This document shows, piece after piece, positions 9,181 through 19,395 of a stretch of 64,000 bases of DNA. Within the stretch, counting starts at the first letter, position 1; each line of letters begins with the position of its first letter. The DNA comes from Cryobacterium inferilacus. Its GTDB lineage: Bacteria > Actinomycetota > Actinomycetes > Actinomycetales > Microbacteriaceae. Position numbers and translations under genes: made by a program. The DNA lies in the NCBI RefSeq assembly GCF_019599185.1, contig NZ_JAIEUL010000005.1, positions 1-64,000 of the forward strand, given 5' to 3'. The notes under the pieces are model-generated. The model had not been told where the DNA came from and ran no database searches. It was given only the letters and a program-made list of their open reading frames with translations.

Positions 9181-10959
9181 ATGAGTAGCCCAGACCAGGC
9201 ACCACCGCCCACTCCGGACGATGACGACTACTCTCCGGAGTCCGCTCCACCCGGATCCACCCCACCCCCACTCAGCCCGACGCCGCCCGGTGAGCCGGGC
9301 CGGTCCGACCACCCGACTCCACCGGATGAGCCAGGCCGGTCCGACGAACCGACGCCGGCCGGCGAGTCGGCAGAATCGGGCGCGTACGAGCCCTACGTCC
9401 CCAATGTCGCCCTGGACGAGCTGGTCCGCACCGAGTTGGCCCGGCGCACGGAACTGATCGCGGCCGAGGCCCGCGCCATCGCGCAAGCACAGGCCCGGCA
9501 GGTCGAGTTCCTCGTCGAGCTGCAGAGCTGGAGCGAAGACCCGCAAGTGTCGTCGCGCCTGCACGGCAACCCGGAGAGCATCCGGCTCGCCGACGTGAAC
9601 GCGTCGGCACTCACCGACGATCAGGCCCGGGCCGCCGCCTACAGTCGGTGGGACGACCGTGAGGTGGCCCGCCGAACGATCGTGAGTGAGACCGCGTGCC
9701 TGTTGCGGGTGGCCGAACGCACGGTGGAACGCTTGATGGAGCAGGCGCTGTGGGTGACGTGTGCCCCGGCCACCTTCGAGGCGCTGGCTGCGGGAGAAAT
9801 CAGCTATCGGCACGCGACCGTGCTGGTGGATCAGATGCGCACCGTGCCGATGGAGGACCAGGAGTCGTTCGAGGCGAAGCTGCTGCCGGACGCCAAACGG
9901 CTACCGGTGGGCCGCTTCAGGGACAAAGCCCGACGCCTCCGGGAGAGACTGCACCCGAAGTCGATCGCGGTCCGCACGAAGAACGCCCTCGCCGAGCGGC
10001 GCACCTACTGGGAGGCAGCCCCCGATGGGATGGGCTGGTTGCACTGGTACGGCACCGCGCACGACACGAAAGCCGCCTACGACCGGATCGAGTCCATGGC
10101 CGGGAGCCTGAAGAGAATCGGCGACCCCGTCCCACTACGCACCGCGCTGGGCTCCGTGCCCGGCAGCGAATCCGTGGCGACCGCGGCCGAGGCGGCCGGC
10201 ACGGGTGCTGGAGTTGAAGTTGATGCAGCCGGTGAAGAGGGGAACTCGGCCGACAGCGATGAGCAGAACCAACGCACCCTCGACCAACTCCGCGCCGACA
10301 TCACCCGGGAACTCCTCCTGGACGGCATCACACCCGACGGCATGGGCGCCGGAATCCGCGGCAAGGTGATGATCACCGTTCCCGTGCTCACCCTGCTGGG
10401 TCTAGACGAGGAACCCGCCACCCTCGAGGGCTACGGGCCGATCTCTCCGGACATGGCCCGGGAAATTGCCGGGCACGCCCCGAGTTTCACCCGGCTGCTC
10501 ACCCACCCGGAAACCGGCGTGGTGCTCTCCCTGGGCAAAATCCAGCACAAGAACACCAAGGCCATGAAGAAATGGCTCCGGGTACGAGACGAAACCTGCC
10601 GGTTCCCCGGTTGCTCCCGCCCCGCGGTCACCAGCGACGTGGATCACACGGACGATTGGGCCGACGGCGGCCCGACCGACTGCGACAACCTCGCGCACCT
10701 CTGCGAACCCCACCATCGCCTCAAGCACCTCTCGCAGTGGCGGGTCACCCAGGAACCGGGCGGGATTCTGGTCTGGACCTCGCCGGGAAGGCGCAGTTAC
10801 CGCACCGATCCGGCCAATCCGATGGCCCCACCGCGTCCTCGGCCGCCGGTGGTGGGCCCCAAGGCCCGGAAGCGACCCGCAGAGGAGAACTACCTCACAC
10901 CCCGGCCACGACCGACCCGGACACCGACACGACCGGCACCGGAGAACCCGCCGTTCTAG
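9181..10959 (+). CDS. DUF222 / 13E12-repeat family protein with HNH endonuclease domain
   Basis: A 592-residue member of the actinobacterial DUF222 (13E12) family. The first 70 residues are Pro/Ser/Thr-rich low complexity, then a mostly helical DUF222 region (about 80-440). The C-terminal HNH nuclease domain has the zinc-knuckle pairs C473/C478 and C508/H511 and the catalytic D488-H489 and N503. These proteins occur in many copies in high-GC actinobacteria and behave like mobile or repeat-associated genes; their role is not established. A Gly/Glu-rich insertion occurs near residues 335-365. Start is the ATG at 9181. The C-terminal tail is Pro/Arg-rich. Confidence 0.93.
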   Translation: MSSPDQAPPPTPDDDDYSPESAPPGSTPPPLSPTPPGEPGRSDHPTPPDEPGRSDEPTPAGESAESGAYEPYVPNVALDELVRTELARRTELIAAEARAIAQAQARQVEFLVELQSWSEDPQVSSRLHGNPESIRLADVNASALTDDQARAAAYSRWDDREVARRTIVSETACLLRVAERTVERLMEQALWVTCAPATFEALAAGEISYRHATVLVDQMRTVPMEDQESFEAKLLPDAKRLPVGRFRDKARRLRERLHPKSIAVRTKNALAERRTYWEAAPDGMGWLHWYGTAHDTKAAYDRIESMAGSLKRIGDPVPLRTALGSVPGSESVATAAEAAGTGAGVEVDAAGEEGNSADSDEQNQRTLDQLRADITRELLLDGITPDGMGAGIRGKVMITVPVLTLLGLDEEPATLEGYGPISPDMAREIAGHAPSFTRLLTHPETGVVLSLGKIQHKNTKAMKKWLRVRDETCRFPGCSRPAVTSDVDHTDDWADGGPTDCDNLAHLCEPHHRLKHLSQWRVTQEPGGILVWTSPGRRSYRTDPANPMAPPRPRPPVVGPKARKRPAEENYLTPRPRPTRTPTRPAPENPPF

Positions 10960-11049
10960 CGGCACCTCGCGACACAGGGTACGCCAACAAATCTCGGCCC
11001 ACTCGATTCGAGAGCGGGGCGCGGTACATCGCGCCCCACACGCACGAAA

Positions 11050-11095
11050 GCGGCCCTGTGGTCACCTCGGGATGGTGAGGTGACCACGGGACCGC
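11050..11095. terminator. Bidirectional intrinsic terminator
   Basis: A 19-bp stem (11050-11068 with 11077-11095, two G-T wobbles) encloses the 8-nt loop GGGATGGT. It lies between the convergent DUF222 and DJ-1/PfpI genes. There is no strong U-tract, as is common in actinobacteria. Confidence 0.8.
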
Positions 11096-11132
11096 CTTCG
11101 CGAGACTGCGTGGTGGTGCTAGCTCAGCGCTG

Positions 11133-11837
11133 TTACTTATGCGCGGCGACCGCGTCGATGATCGCCGTGGCGAGCTTGACCGACGACGCAGGGTTCTGGC
11201 CGGTGTAGAGGTTGCGGTCGATCTCGATGTGCTCGGCGAAGGATGCTCCCTCGACGAAGTCGGCGCCCAGCTCGACCAGGCGAGCCTGCACGAGCCACTT
11301 GGCCTTGGGGGCGAGTCCGCCCAGGGCTTCCTCGGCGTCGGTGAAGCCGGTCATGCGGTAGGCCAGGAACGGCCACGTGCCGTCCTCGGCCTCGGCGGCC
11401 AGAAGTGCGGCCGGAGCGTGGCAGAGCACACCGAGGATCGTGCCGGAGGTGATGGCATCCGTCATGATCTGCCCGCTGGTCGTATCGACCGCGAGGTCCT
11501 CCATCGGGCCGTGTCCGCCGGGGTAGAAGACCACGTCGTAGTCGGCGACGGTCACGTCGTCGAGCGAGTTGGGGGTCTTCAGCGCCGGGATCGATTCGAG
11601 GTAGCTGCGCAGCTCGGCCGAGCGGTCCTCGCCGCCGGTGGCACCGGCGGCCAGACTGCCCTCGTCGACCGTGGGGGCGACGCCATTCGGGGTAGCGACG
11701 GTGATCGACCAGCCGGCCTCGGTGAAGAGGCGATGGGGCTCGGCGAGCTCTTCGGCCCAGTATCCGGTGGGGTGCAGCGACCCGTCGTTGAGGGTCCAGT
11801 GGTCAGCAGCGCTGACGACAAAAAGTACAGAGGTCAT
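11133..11837 (-). CDS. DJ-1/PfpI family protein, Hsp31-like glyoxalase/chaperone type
   Basis: A 234-residue type 1 glutamine amidotransferase-fold protein. The nucleophile elbow GVLCHAPAALL places Cys139 next to His140, with Glu29/Glu30 in GYWAEELAEP near the active site, as in Hsp31-like proteins. Members of this group act as glutathione-independent glyoxalases (methylglyoxal to lactate) or holding chaperones. A good AGGAG ribosome binding site precedes the ATG. The gene follows a medium-chain reductase (47-bp gap) in a likely two-gene operon controlled by the TetR regulator upstream, which fits protection from reactive aldehydes. Confidence 0.88.
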   Translation of the reverse strand: MTSVLFVVSAADHWTLNDGSLHPTGYWAEELAEPHRLFTEAGWSITVATPNGVAPTVDEGSLAAGATGGEDRSAELRSYLESIPALKTPNSLDDVTVADYDVVFYPGGHGPMEDLAVDTTSGQIMTDAITSGTILGVLCHAPAALLAAEAEDGTWPFLAYRMTGFTDAEEALGGLAPKAKWLVQARLVELGADFVEGASFAEHIEIDRNLYTGQNPASSVKLATAIIDAVAAHK

Positions 11838-11884
11838 GGTTCTCCTAGATCGAATTCAGTGAATCTGGATGCGGTGCTCGAGTC

Positions 11885-12916
<1,032 letters not shown>

Positions 12917-12984
12917 GAAAGATTCCTTACTGTTCGTGATCGGTGCCGAGGCGCTCGTGGCGCCCACTCGCTTTCTGCACCAAT

Positions 12985-13022
12985 CGTTTTACTATAGCTC
13001 GGCTATCGGTTATAGTGAAACG
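12985..13022. promoter_or_regulatory. TetR-type operator candidate
   Basis: CGTTTTACTATA at 12985-12996 and TATAGTGAAACG at 13011-13022 form a 12-bp inverted repeat with one mismatch. A second, nested inverted repeat, ATAGC-TCG-GCTAT, lies at 12994-13006. The AT-rich patch is in the divergent gap between the reductase and TetR genes, where -10 elements would be expected, so it is the likely site of repression for both. Confidence 0.7.
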
Positions 13023-13088
13023 AACGGTACAGAACATTCACAGGAACACCCCACGGACCAGGCGTCCGCGGACGGAAGGCAGGCAGGC

Positions 13089-13706
13089 ATGGGACGGCTC
13101 CAGACGTTCGACAGCACCACTGTTGTGCAGTCCGCCCGCGACGTCTTCTGGGACCTCGGCTACGACGGCGCCTCTCTGGCCGACCTCGAGGCCGCCACCG
13201 GCGTCAACCGATCGAGCCTGTACCACGCGTTCGGCAGCAAACGGGGTCTCTTCGACGCCGCGGTCGCCGACTACCGTGACACGGTCATCCGCCCGCGCCT
13301 GCGGGGCCTGCAAGCGGATGGCGCTGGCCGGCCCGAACTGATCGCCTACTTCGATGAGCTCCGCGAGGCTGTGGGCAGGCTACCGCTGGACTCGCCCCGG
13401 CGGGGCTGCCTGCTGGTCAATTGCGCCACGGGCCTCGCCTCGCACGACGAGCCGGCCCGGGAGGTGGTCGAGGCGTACCGCACCGATCTCGCGTCGGCAC
13501 TGCGCCATGCCCTCGCCGGCGCCGCCCTGGCTGCCGCCGACGACCGAAGTGACCGCACCGACGAACGAGTGCGCACCCTGGCGTCGCTCTCGATGAGCGC
13601 GATGCTGCTGGCCCGGGTGAACGCCGCCGAGTCGGCCGCGCTGCTGACCACGGCCGCCGACCAGGTGCGCGCATGGTTCCCCGCGCCGCCCCCAGCCACG
13701 CGCTAA
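13089..13706 (+). CDS. TetR/AcrR-family transcriptional regulator
   Basis: About 205 residues. The N-terminal helix-turn-helix is typical of TetR proteins of the YxaF/AcrR type (TVVQSARDVFWDLGYDGASL, then NRSSLYHAFGSKRGLF at about residues 40-55), followed by a helical ligand domain. The ATG at 13089 follows a purine-rich GGAAGGCAGGC; the longer open frame overlaps the divergent reductase gene and is rejected. It probably represses the reductase/DJ-1 pair through the palindrome at 12985-13022 and responds to an electrophile, perhaps through the Cys residues near position 112 and 117 (GCLLVNC); this is inference. Confidence 0.88.
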   Translation: MGRLQTFDSTTVVQSARDVFWDLGYDGASLADLEAATGVNRSSLYHAFGSKRGLFDAAVADYRDTVIRPRLRGLQADGAGRPELIAYFDELREAVGRLPLDSPRRGCLLVNCATGLASHDEPAREVVEAYRTDLASALRHALAGAALAAADDRSDRTDERVRTLASLSMSAMLLARVNAAESAALLTTAADQVRAWFPAPPPATR

Positions 13707-13757
13707 CTGTTGCCCGTGCGGACAAGTGCGCCCGGCGTACCGGGCGCATTTGTCCGC
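13705..13757. repeat. 53-bp palindromic repeat, copy A (terminator-like)
   Basis: An 18-bp stem (13718-13735 with 13740-13757, one mismatch pair) closes a CGTA loop; a 13-bp flank, AACTGTTGCCCGT, precedes it and overlaps the TetR stop codon. A second copy in inverted orientation at 54853-54905 differs at about seven positions. It lies between the convergent TetR and FAH-hydrolase genes and would serve as a bidirectional terminator. Confidence 0.85.
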
Positions 13758-13776
13758 TTCGGGACCAGTTCGCGGG

Positions 13777-14559
13777 CTAGGGGGCGTCGCGCACCGGGTT
13801 GGTGAGCACACCCAGGCCGGGGATCTCGATGCTGGCGGTGTCGCCGTCCCAGACCTGCCTGGCCGCGCTCGACGACCCGGTGAGGATCACGTCGCCGGGC
13901 AACAGGGTGAAGGAGTGCGAGAGGAACGAGACGATCTCCGCCATGGAGAACGCCAGCAGCGACACCTCGCCGTTCTGGAACTCGGCGTCGTTGACGCGGC
14001 CGAGCACGCGGCCATCCGTGGGATCGAACTCGGTGTCGATCACCGGACCGAGCGGGCAGAACGAGTCGAAGCCCTTGGCCCTGGCACCGTGGCCGTCGGC
14101 CTCGCCCAGGTCAACCGCGGTGACGTCGTTGGCGACGGTGTAACCGAAGATCGCCGCCGGCGCGTCGGCGACGCTGAGGTTCTTGGCGACCCGGCCGATC
14201 ACGATGGCCAGCTCACCCTCCACGCGCACGTCGTCTGAGGCCGCTGGCAGCACGATGGGGTCGTTCGGTCCCACCACGGTGGTGTTGGGCTTGAGGAAGA
14301 AGCGCGGCTCGGCCTTGGCGCCCGGTGCCGCCAGCGCGGCGGCCTTCTCCGCGGCATCCGCGAAGTAGGCGCCGGCCAGGCCGACGACCTTGGAGCGGGG
14401 AATGACGGGTGCCAGCAACGCCACATCCACCAGCGGAATGCGCGCTCCGGTGGGGTTGTACCCGGCGAACATCGGGTCCCCGGTCAGGACGACGAGTTCG
14501 TCGTCGTCGACGATGCCGAACGCGATGGTACCGGCGTGGCTGTAGCGGGCGATCTTCAC
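13777..14559 (-). CDS. Fumarylacetoacetate hydrolase family protein
   Basis: A 260-residue FAH-superfamily enzyme with the metal-binding residues E114 and E116 (RVEGELAIVIG) and D145 (ANDVTAVDL). Family members hydrolyse or decarboxylate acylpyruvates, oxaloacetate or related oxo-acids with Mg2+ or Mn2+. Translation starts at GTG 14559, overlapping the ilvE stop (GTGA), so it is co-translated with leuB-ilvE. Placement behind branched-chain amino acid genes is common in Microbacteriaceae-like genomes, but a biosynthetic role is not demonstrated; oxo-acid housekeeping is a reasonable guess. Confidence 0.88.
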   Translation of the reverse strand: MKIARYSHAGTIAFGIVDDDELVVLTGDPMFAGYNPTGARIPLVDVALLAPVIPRSKVVGLAGAYFADAAEKAAALAAPGAKAEPRFFLKPNTTVVGPNDPIVLPAASDDVRVEGELAIVIGRVAKNLSVADAPAAIFGYTVANDVTAVDLGEADGHGARAKGFDSFCPLGPVIDTEFDPTDGRVLGRVNDAEFQNGEVSLLAFSMAEIVSFLSHSFTLLPGDVILTGSSSAARQVWDGDTASIEIPGLGVLTNPVRDAP

Positions 14560-15716
14560 GCGTTCGCCTCGCTGCCCGTCGCGGCCTCGGCCGACGTTTC
14601 GGCCGACGTTTCGTCGAGGCGCATCAGCCAGCCGTGCCGGTCGGGCAGGCGGCCGTACTGGATGTCGGTGAGTTCCTGGCGCAAGGCCATGGTGATCTCC
14701 CCGGCTGGCGCCGCGGCGTCGCCGATGGTGAAGCCCACACCCTTGAGTTGGGCGATCGGGGTGACCACGGCGGCCGTGCCGCAGGCGAACACCTCGGTGA
14801 TCTCTCCGGATGCGACGCCGTCGCGCCACTCGTCCACGGTCACGTCCCGCTCGACCACGGTCATGCCTCGGTCGCGGGCGAGCTGCATGATGCTGTCCCG
14901 CGTCACGCCCTCGAGGATGGTGCCGGTCAGTCGCGGTGTGACGAGGGTGTCGGTGCCGTGCACGAAGAACACGTTCATGCCGCCGAGTTCGTCGATGTGC
15001 GTGCCGGTTTCCCCGTCGAGGAAGAGCACCTGAGCGCAGCCGTTGTCGTAGGCCTCCTGCTGCGGCAGCAGGGAGGCGGCGTAGTTGCCGCCGCACTTGG
15101 CCGCTCCGGTGCCGCCGCGGCCGGCGCGGGAGTACTCGGTCGACAGCCAGATGCTCACCGGTGCGACACCGTCGGTGAAGTACGCGCCGGCCGGGCTGGC
15201 GATGACGTAGTACCCCACCTTGTGGGCGGCCCGCACGCCGAGGAAGCTCTCGTTGGCGATCATGAACGGGCGCAGGTACAGGCTGGTCTCCGGGGCGCTG
15301 GGCACCCAGTCGCCGTCGACGGCGACCATCTGCCTGATCGATTCGATGAAGTCGGCGACGGGCAGTTCGGGTAGGGCCAGGCGGCGCGCGGAGCGCTGCA
15401 GACGTTCGGCGTTCTTGTCCGGCCGGAACGTCCAGATGGAGCCGTCGGCGTGGCGGTACGCCTTCATGCCCTCGAAGATCTCCTGGCCGTAGTGCAGCAC
15501 GGAGGACGCCGGGTCGAGCTGGAGCGGACCGTACGGGGTGACCCTGGCGGAGTGCCAGCCGTCCTCGATGGTCCAGTCGATGGTGACCATGTGGTCGGTG
15601 AAGTGCTTACCGAAACCGGGGTCGGAGAGGATGGTCTCCCGCGCCGCGCGGGTGCGTGCGGTCTCGGACGGCGTGAGCTCGAATTCGAGCGGGAAGGTGG
15701 TGGTCTGCTGGCTCAT
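14556..15716 (-). CDS. ilvE: Branched-chain amino acid aminotransferase
   Basis: The 386-residue enzyme is a fold-type IV PLP transaminase of the class II IlvE type and exchanges the amino group between glutamate and the branched-chain 2-oxo acids. Signatures include FEGMKAYRH near residue 81, the lysine of GAAKCGGNYAASL (K207, probable Schiff-base residue) and LDGETGTHIDELGGMN. The length is normal. It begins 15 bp after leuB ends and overlaps the FAH gene, giving the operon leuB-ilvE-FAH. The final step of Val, Ile and Leu synthesis is thus grouped with the Leu branch, while ilvDBNC lies 6-11 kb away on the same strand. Confidence 0.96.
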   Translation of the reverse strand: MSQQTTTFPLEFELTPSETARTRAARETILSDPGFGKHFTDHMVTIDWTIEDGWHSARVTPYGPLQLDPASSVLHYGQEIFEGMKAYRHADGSIWTFRPDKNAERLQRSARRLALPELPVADFIESIRQMVAVDGDWVPSAPETSLYLRPFMIANESFLGVRAAHKVGYYVIASPAGAYFTDGVAPVSIWLSTEYSRAGRGGTGAAKCGGNYAASLLPQQEAYDNGCAQVLFLDGETGTHIDELGGMNVFFVHGTDTLVTPRLTGTILEGVTRDSIMQLARDRGMTVVERDVTVDEWRDGVASGEITEVFACGTAAVVTPIAQLKGVGFTIGDAAAPAGEITMALRQELTDIQYGRLPDRHGWLMRLDETSAETSAEAATGSEANA

Positions 15717-15731
15717 GGGAGTCCCTTGGGT

Positions 15732-16805
15732 CTAGGCGGGAGTGTCGGTCAGGAGGGACACGATGGCATCGCCGATCGCGCTGGTCGGTCGTGACACCGC
15801 GGCGCTGCTGCTGCGGGCACCGATGTCGGCCGTGACGGCCGCGCTCACCCGAGCCGCCGCATCCGTGAGCCCGAGGTGCTCGAGCAGGAGCGCGACCGAG
15901 AGGATCGCCGCCGTCGGGTCGGCCAGTTGCCGGCCCGCGATGTCGGGTGCCGAACCGTGTACCGGTTCGAACATGCTGGGGAAACGACCGTCCGGATTGA
16001 TATTGCCGGATGCCGCCAGGCCGATGCCGCCGCTGATTGCCGCTGCCAGGTCAGTGAGAATGTCGCCGAAGAGGTTGTCCGTGACGACGACGTCAAATCT
16101 ACCCGGATTCGTGACGAGGAAGATCGTCGCCGCGTCGACGTGCAGGTAGTCGACGGCCACCTCCGGGTACTCGGCGGCGACCTCGGTGACGATCCGCTGC
16201 CACAGGCTGCCGGCGAACACGAGCACGTTGGTCTTGTGCACCAGGGTGAGCGTTTTGCGCGGACGGTTCTGGGCCGCTTCGAACGCGTAACGCACCACCC
16301 GCTCCACCCCGTAGGCCGTGTTGACCGAGACCTCATTGGCCACCTCGTGCGGTGTGCCCTGACGGATGGCGCCGCCGTTGCCGACGTACGGGCCCTCTGT
16401 GCCCTCACGCACCACCACGAAGTCGACCTCGCCGGGGGCGGCCAGCGGGCTCGGCACGCCGGGGAAGAGCACGCTCGGGCGCAGGTTCACGTAGTGGTCG
16501 AGCGAGAAGCGCAGCTTGAGCAGCAGCCCGCGCTCGATGTTGGCGTTCTTCAGTCGCGGGTCGCCTGGCACTCCCCCGACGGCTCCGAGCAGGATGGCGT
16601 CGTGAGCGCTGATGGCCGCAAGGTCGTCGTCGGTGAGCACGTCGCCGGTCTCGAGGAACCGGGTGGCTCCGAGCGAGAAGTGGGTGAGCTCGAAGTCGAC
16701 CGGTTCGGCCTGGGTCACGGCGTCGAGCACCTTGAGGGCTTCGGCGACGACCTCGGGGCCGATGCCGTCTCCGGCGATGACTGCGAGCTTGACTGAGCGG
16801 GACAT
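15732..16805 (-). CDS. leuB: 3-isopropylmalate dehydrogenase
   Basis: A 357-residue NAD-dependent decarboxylating dehydrogenase that converts 3-isopropylmalate to 2-oxoisocaproate in leucine synthesis. Family signatures include [12 protein letters not shown] at the N-terminus, NLRPS, the [12 protein letters not shown] metal-binding segment and the coenzyme loop [10 protein letters not shown] near residues 278-287. The start is the ATG at 16805. It is the first gene of a three-gene operon with ilvE and the FAH-family gene; the promoter must lie in the divergent gap 16806-16977. Confidence 0.96.
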   Translation of the reverse strand: MSRSVKLAVIAGDGIGPEVVAEALKVLDAVTQAEPVDFELTHFSLGATRFLETGDVLTDDDLAAISAHDAILLGAVGGVPGDPRLKNANIERGLLLKLRFSLDHYVNLRPSVLFPGVPSPLAAPGEVDFVVVREGTEGPYVGNGGAIRQGTPHEVANEVSVNTAYGVERVVRYAFEAAQNRPRKTLTLVHKTNVLVFAGSLWQRIVTEVAAEYPEVAVDYLHVDAATIFLVTNPGRFDVVVTDNLFGDILTDLAAAISGGIGLAASGNINPDGRFPSMFEPVHGSAPDIAGRQLADPTAAILSVALLLEHLGLTDAAARVSAAVTADIGARSSSAAVSRPTSAIGDAIVSLLTDTPA

Positions 16806-16977
16806 GCGGCTCCGATTACGGTGAGGCAGCCGGTGGGCTGGCGAAAGTGGCGTGACTGTGGTGTGGAGATACCCTGCAAATCAACCCTACTGTGCGCGTT
16901 TGGCTGTCTATGCTGGAGAACCCTGACCGTGCGCGTCGCCGACGCGCATGTGCCACTCCCGAAGAAAGCAGTTACCT

Positions 16978-17229
16978 ATGAGTATCGGATTGGGAATCTT
17001 CCTGTTCGTCGTCGGCGCCATCCTCGTGTGGGCCTTGAACATCCAGGTCGACTGGGTCGACCTTGATCTGGTCGGTTACCTGCTGATGGGAGCCGGCTTC
17101 CTGGTTTTCATCCTGGGTATCGTCATGGTCACCCGCAAGCGCAGCAGCGTCAGCACCACCCGCAGCGCGGTCGACCCGGTCAGCGGGGAGAGCATCGTCA
17201 AGCAGGAGCGCTCGATCGACGAGGTGTGA
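16978..17229 (+). CDS. DUF6458-type small membrane protein
   Basis: An 83-residue protein with two hydrophobic segments: about residues 3-20 (starting SIGLGIFLFVVGAILVWAL) and about 32-50. The sequence between them, NIQVDWVDLDLVGYLLMG, is the hallmark of the actinobacterial DUF6458 family. A short basic, Ser/Thr-rich cytoplasmic tail follows. No function is known. The ATG at 16978 was chosen because the family begins there. It is divergent from leuB and ends at a strong terminator shared with serA. Confidence 0.85.
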   Translation: MSIGLGIFLFVVGAILVWALNIQVDWVDLDLVGYLLMGAGFLVFILGIVMVTRKRSSVSTTRSAVDPVSGESIVKQERSIDEV

Positions 17230-17245
17230 TCACTCTCCACCCAGA

Positions 17246-17279
17246 CGAAAAGCCCCGGACTCGCGTCCGGGGCTTTTCG
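17246..17279. terminator. Bidirectional intrinsic terminator
   Basis: A perfect 15-bp stem (17246-17260 with 17265-17279) with loop TCGC is followed by TTTTC on the plus strand and flanked by A residues for the minus strand. It separates the convergent DUF6458 and serA genes. Confidence 0.95.
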
Positions 17280-17290
17280 TTTTCAGGCGG

Positions 17291-18883
17291 TTATTCGGTG
17301 ATGTCGATGGTCACCATCACGTCGGCCGTGATCGCTTCCCGCAGCGCGGTCAGCAGGCTCGCGGGAACGGGCGAGTCCACGGTGAGCACGCTGAGGGCCT
17401 TGCCGCCGGCCTCGTGCCGGGCGATCTGCATGCCCGCGATGTTGATCTCGGCCTCGCCGAATTCGCGGCCGTAGACGGCGACAATCCCGGGACGGTCGGT
17501 GTAGAGCATCACGATGAGGTGCTCGGCGAACGGTACCTCGACGTCGTAGCCGTTGACCTCGACGATCTTCTCGATCTGCTTGGGACCGACCAGGGTTCCA
17601 GAGACCGAGACCTGCGAGCCATCGGCCAGCGCTCCACGCAGGGTGATCAGGTTGCGGTATTCCGGCGACTCGGCATCCGTGATGAGGCGCACGGCCACAC
17701 CGCGCTGCTCGGCCAGGAGCGGAGCGTTGACGTAGGAGACGGTCTCGCTGACCACGTTGGTGAAGATGCCCTTGAGCGCGGCGAGCTTGAACACCGAGAC
17801 GTCGAACTCGACGATCTCGCCGCGCACCTCGACGTCGACGCTGGTGAGCGGGCTGTGGGCGGCGAGGCCGGAGAAGACCTGGCCGAGCTTCTCGACGAGC
17901 GGGATGCCGGGGCGAACGGTGGGGTCGATGACTCCGCCGGCGACGTTGACCGCGTCTGGCACGAGTTCGCCGGAGAGCGCCAGGCGCACCGACTTGGCCA
18001 CGGACACGCCGGCCTTCTCCTGGGCTTCGTCGGTGGAGGCACCGAGGTGCGGGGTGCTGATCAGGTTGTCCAGGCCCAGCAGCGGCGATCCGGTCGGCGG
18101 CTCGTTGACGAAGACGTCCAGGCCGGCGCCGGCGATGGTGCCCTCGACGAGGGCCGTGTACAGGTCGGCCTCGTCGATCAGGCCGCCGCGGGCCACGTTG
18201 ACCACGAACGCGGTGGGCTTCATCAGCTTGAGCTGCGGGGCGCTGATCATGCCGGTGGTCTCCGGCGTCTTGGGCATGTGGATGGTGACGAAGTCGGACT
18301 GCTCGAGGAGTTCGTCGAGGGTGACCGGGTGCACACCGAGCTGCTGGGCGCGGGCCGAGGTGATGTAGGGGTCGAACGCGATGATGTTCACGCCGAAGGC
18401 CTGCAACCGGGCGGCCACGAGGGCGCCGATACGGCCGAGGCCGATAATGCCGACTGTCTTCTCGTAGAGCTCGATGCCGGTGTACTTGGAACGCTTCCAC
18501 TGCCCCTGGGCCAGGGCGCCGTGCGCCGGCGGGATGTGCCGGGCGAGGCTGAGGATGTGGCCGACGGTGAGTTCGGCGGCGGAGATGATGTTGGAGGTGG
18601 GGGCGTTGACGACCATGACCCCGGCCGCGGTCGCGGCCTTGATGTCGACGTTGTCGAGGCCAACGCCGGCGCGGGCGATGACCTTGAGGTGCGGGGCGGC
18701 GGCGAGGGCTTCGGCGTCGACCTTGGTCGCGGAGCGAACCAGGATGGCGTTGGCGGTGGCCAGCTCGGCGAGCAGCGCGGCACGGTCGGTGCCGTCGACG
18801 GAGCGCACCTCGAAGTCGGGGCCGAGGGCATCGACGGTGGCGGGCGAGAGTTCTTCGGCGATTAATACAACGGGCTTCGACAC
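17291..18883 (-). CDS. serA: D-3-phosphoglycerate dehydrogenase
   Basis: A 530-residue enzyme that oxidises 3-phosphoglycerate to 3-phosphohydroxypyruvate, the first step of serine synthesis. The NAD-binding motif GLGRIG is at 148-153. The long form is complete: substrate and NAD domains (1-300), the ASB intervening domain (about 315-450) and a C-terminal ACT domain (about 455-530), which in this type mediates serine inhibition. The ATG at 18883 is supported by family length. It is monocistronic as far as can be seen; a 97-bp gap separates it from the divergent DoxX-like gene. Confidence 0.97.
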   Translation of the reverse strand: MSKPVVLIAEELSPATVDALGPDFEVRSVDGTDRAALLAELATANAILVRSATKVDAEALAAAPHLKVIARAGVGLDNVDIKAATAAGVMVVNAPTSNIISAAELTVGHILSLARHIPPAHGALAQGQWKRSKYTGIELYEKTVGIIGLGRIGALVAARLQAFGVNIIAFDPYITSARAQQLGVHPVTLDELLEQSDFVTIHMPKTPETTGMISAPQLKLMKPTAFVVNVARGGLIDEADLYTALVEGTIAGAGLDVFVNEPPTGSPLLGLDNLISTPHLGASTDEAQEKAGVSVAKSVRLALSGELVPDAVNVAGGVIDPTVRPGIPLVEKLGQVFSGLAAHSPLTSVDVEVRGEIVEFDVSVFKLAALKGIFTNVVSETVSYVNAPLLAEQRGVAVRLITDAESPEYRNLITLRGALADGSQVSVSGTLVGPKQIEKIVEVNGYDVEVPFAEHLIVMLYTDRPGIVAVYGREFGEAEINIAGMQIARHEAGGKALSVLTVDSPVPASLLTALREAITADVMVTIDITE

Positions 18884-18980
18884 GAAAACAGATCCTTAGA
18901 AAGCGTCAGGCGAGGGAAGCTCGCGCCACGATCTTGGGGCGCCAGATACCACAACACTTTACTGGCACCAGAATGGAGCG

Positions 18981-19382
18981 ATGAGCCCCGAGTCCGTGAC
19001 GAACGTCCTAGCCGTGCTGCGAATCGTTCTGGCGGTGGTCTTCATCGTCGCCGGGATCAGCCACTTCGCTCCGGCCGTGCAGCGCACGATGGCCGCGATG
19101 ATCCCGCCACGACTGCGATCCACCGGCCTCTGGTCGCCGACGAACCTGGTGATCTTCACCGGGATCTGCGAGATCGCCGGCGGGATCGGACTGCTGGTGG
19201 AATCCACCCGTGTTACGTCCGGTGTCGCCCTGGCCGTGTTCCTGGTCGCAGTGTTCCCGGCCAACGCCTACGCCGCCAGGCACAAGGACCGCTTCGGCGC
19301 CGTGGCGATCCCGCTGATCCCGCGCCTGGTCGGGCAGCTGCTGCTGATCGCTCTGGTGCTCCTGGTGGCGCTGGCCGGGTGA
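18981..19382 (+). CDS. DoxX-like integral membrane protein
   Basis: A 133-residue protein with four predicted hydrophobic helices (about residues 9-27, 53-70, 78-95 and 112-131). The LRIVLAVVFIVAGISHF segment and the NLVIFTGICEIAGGIGLL segment are typical of DoxX/DoxD-like proteins. Members are often linked to redox or thiol stress, but no biochemical role can be assigned here. It is divergent from serA and its stop is only 13 bp from the convergent membrane gene. Confidence 0.8.
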   Translation: MSPESVTNVLAVLRIVLAVVFIVAGISHFAPAVQRTMAAMIPPRLRSTGLWSPTNLVIFTGICEIAGGIGLLVESTRVTSGVALAVFLVAVFPANAYAARHKDRFGAVAIPLIPRLVGQLLLIALVLLVALAG

Positions 19383-19395
19383 GCCTGAGCGCTCG

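Noticed and set aside
9181-10959. DUF222/HNH gene as a homing endonuclease or intein
   Set aside because: It is a free-standing gene with its own start, not inserted in another gene, and no splicing motifs are present.
16806-16977. Leader peptide, T-box or riboswitch upstream of leuB
   Set aside because: No run of Leu codons, no attenuator hairpin pair and no T-box-like sequence was seen.
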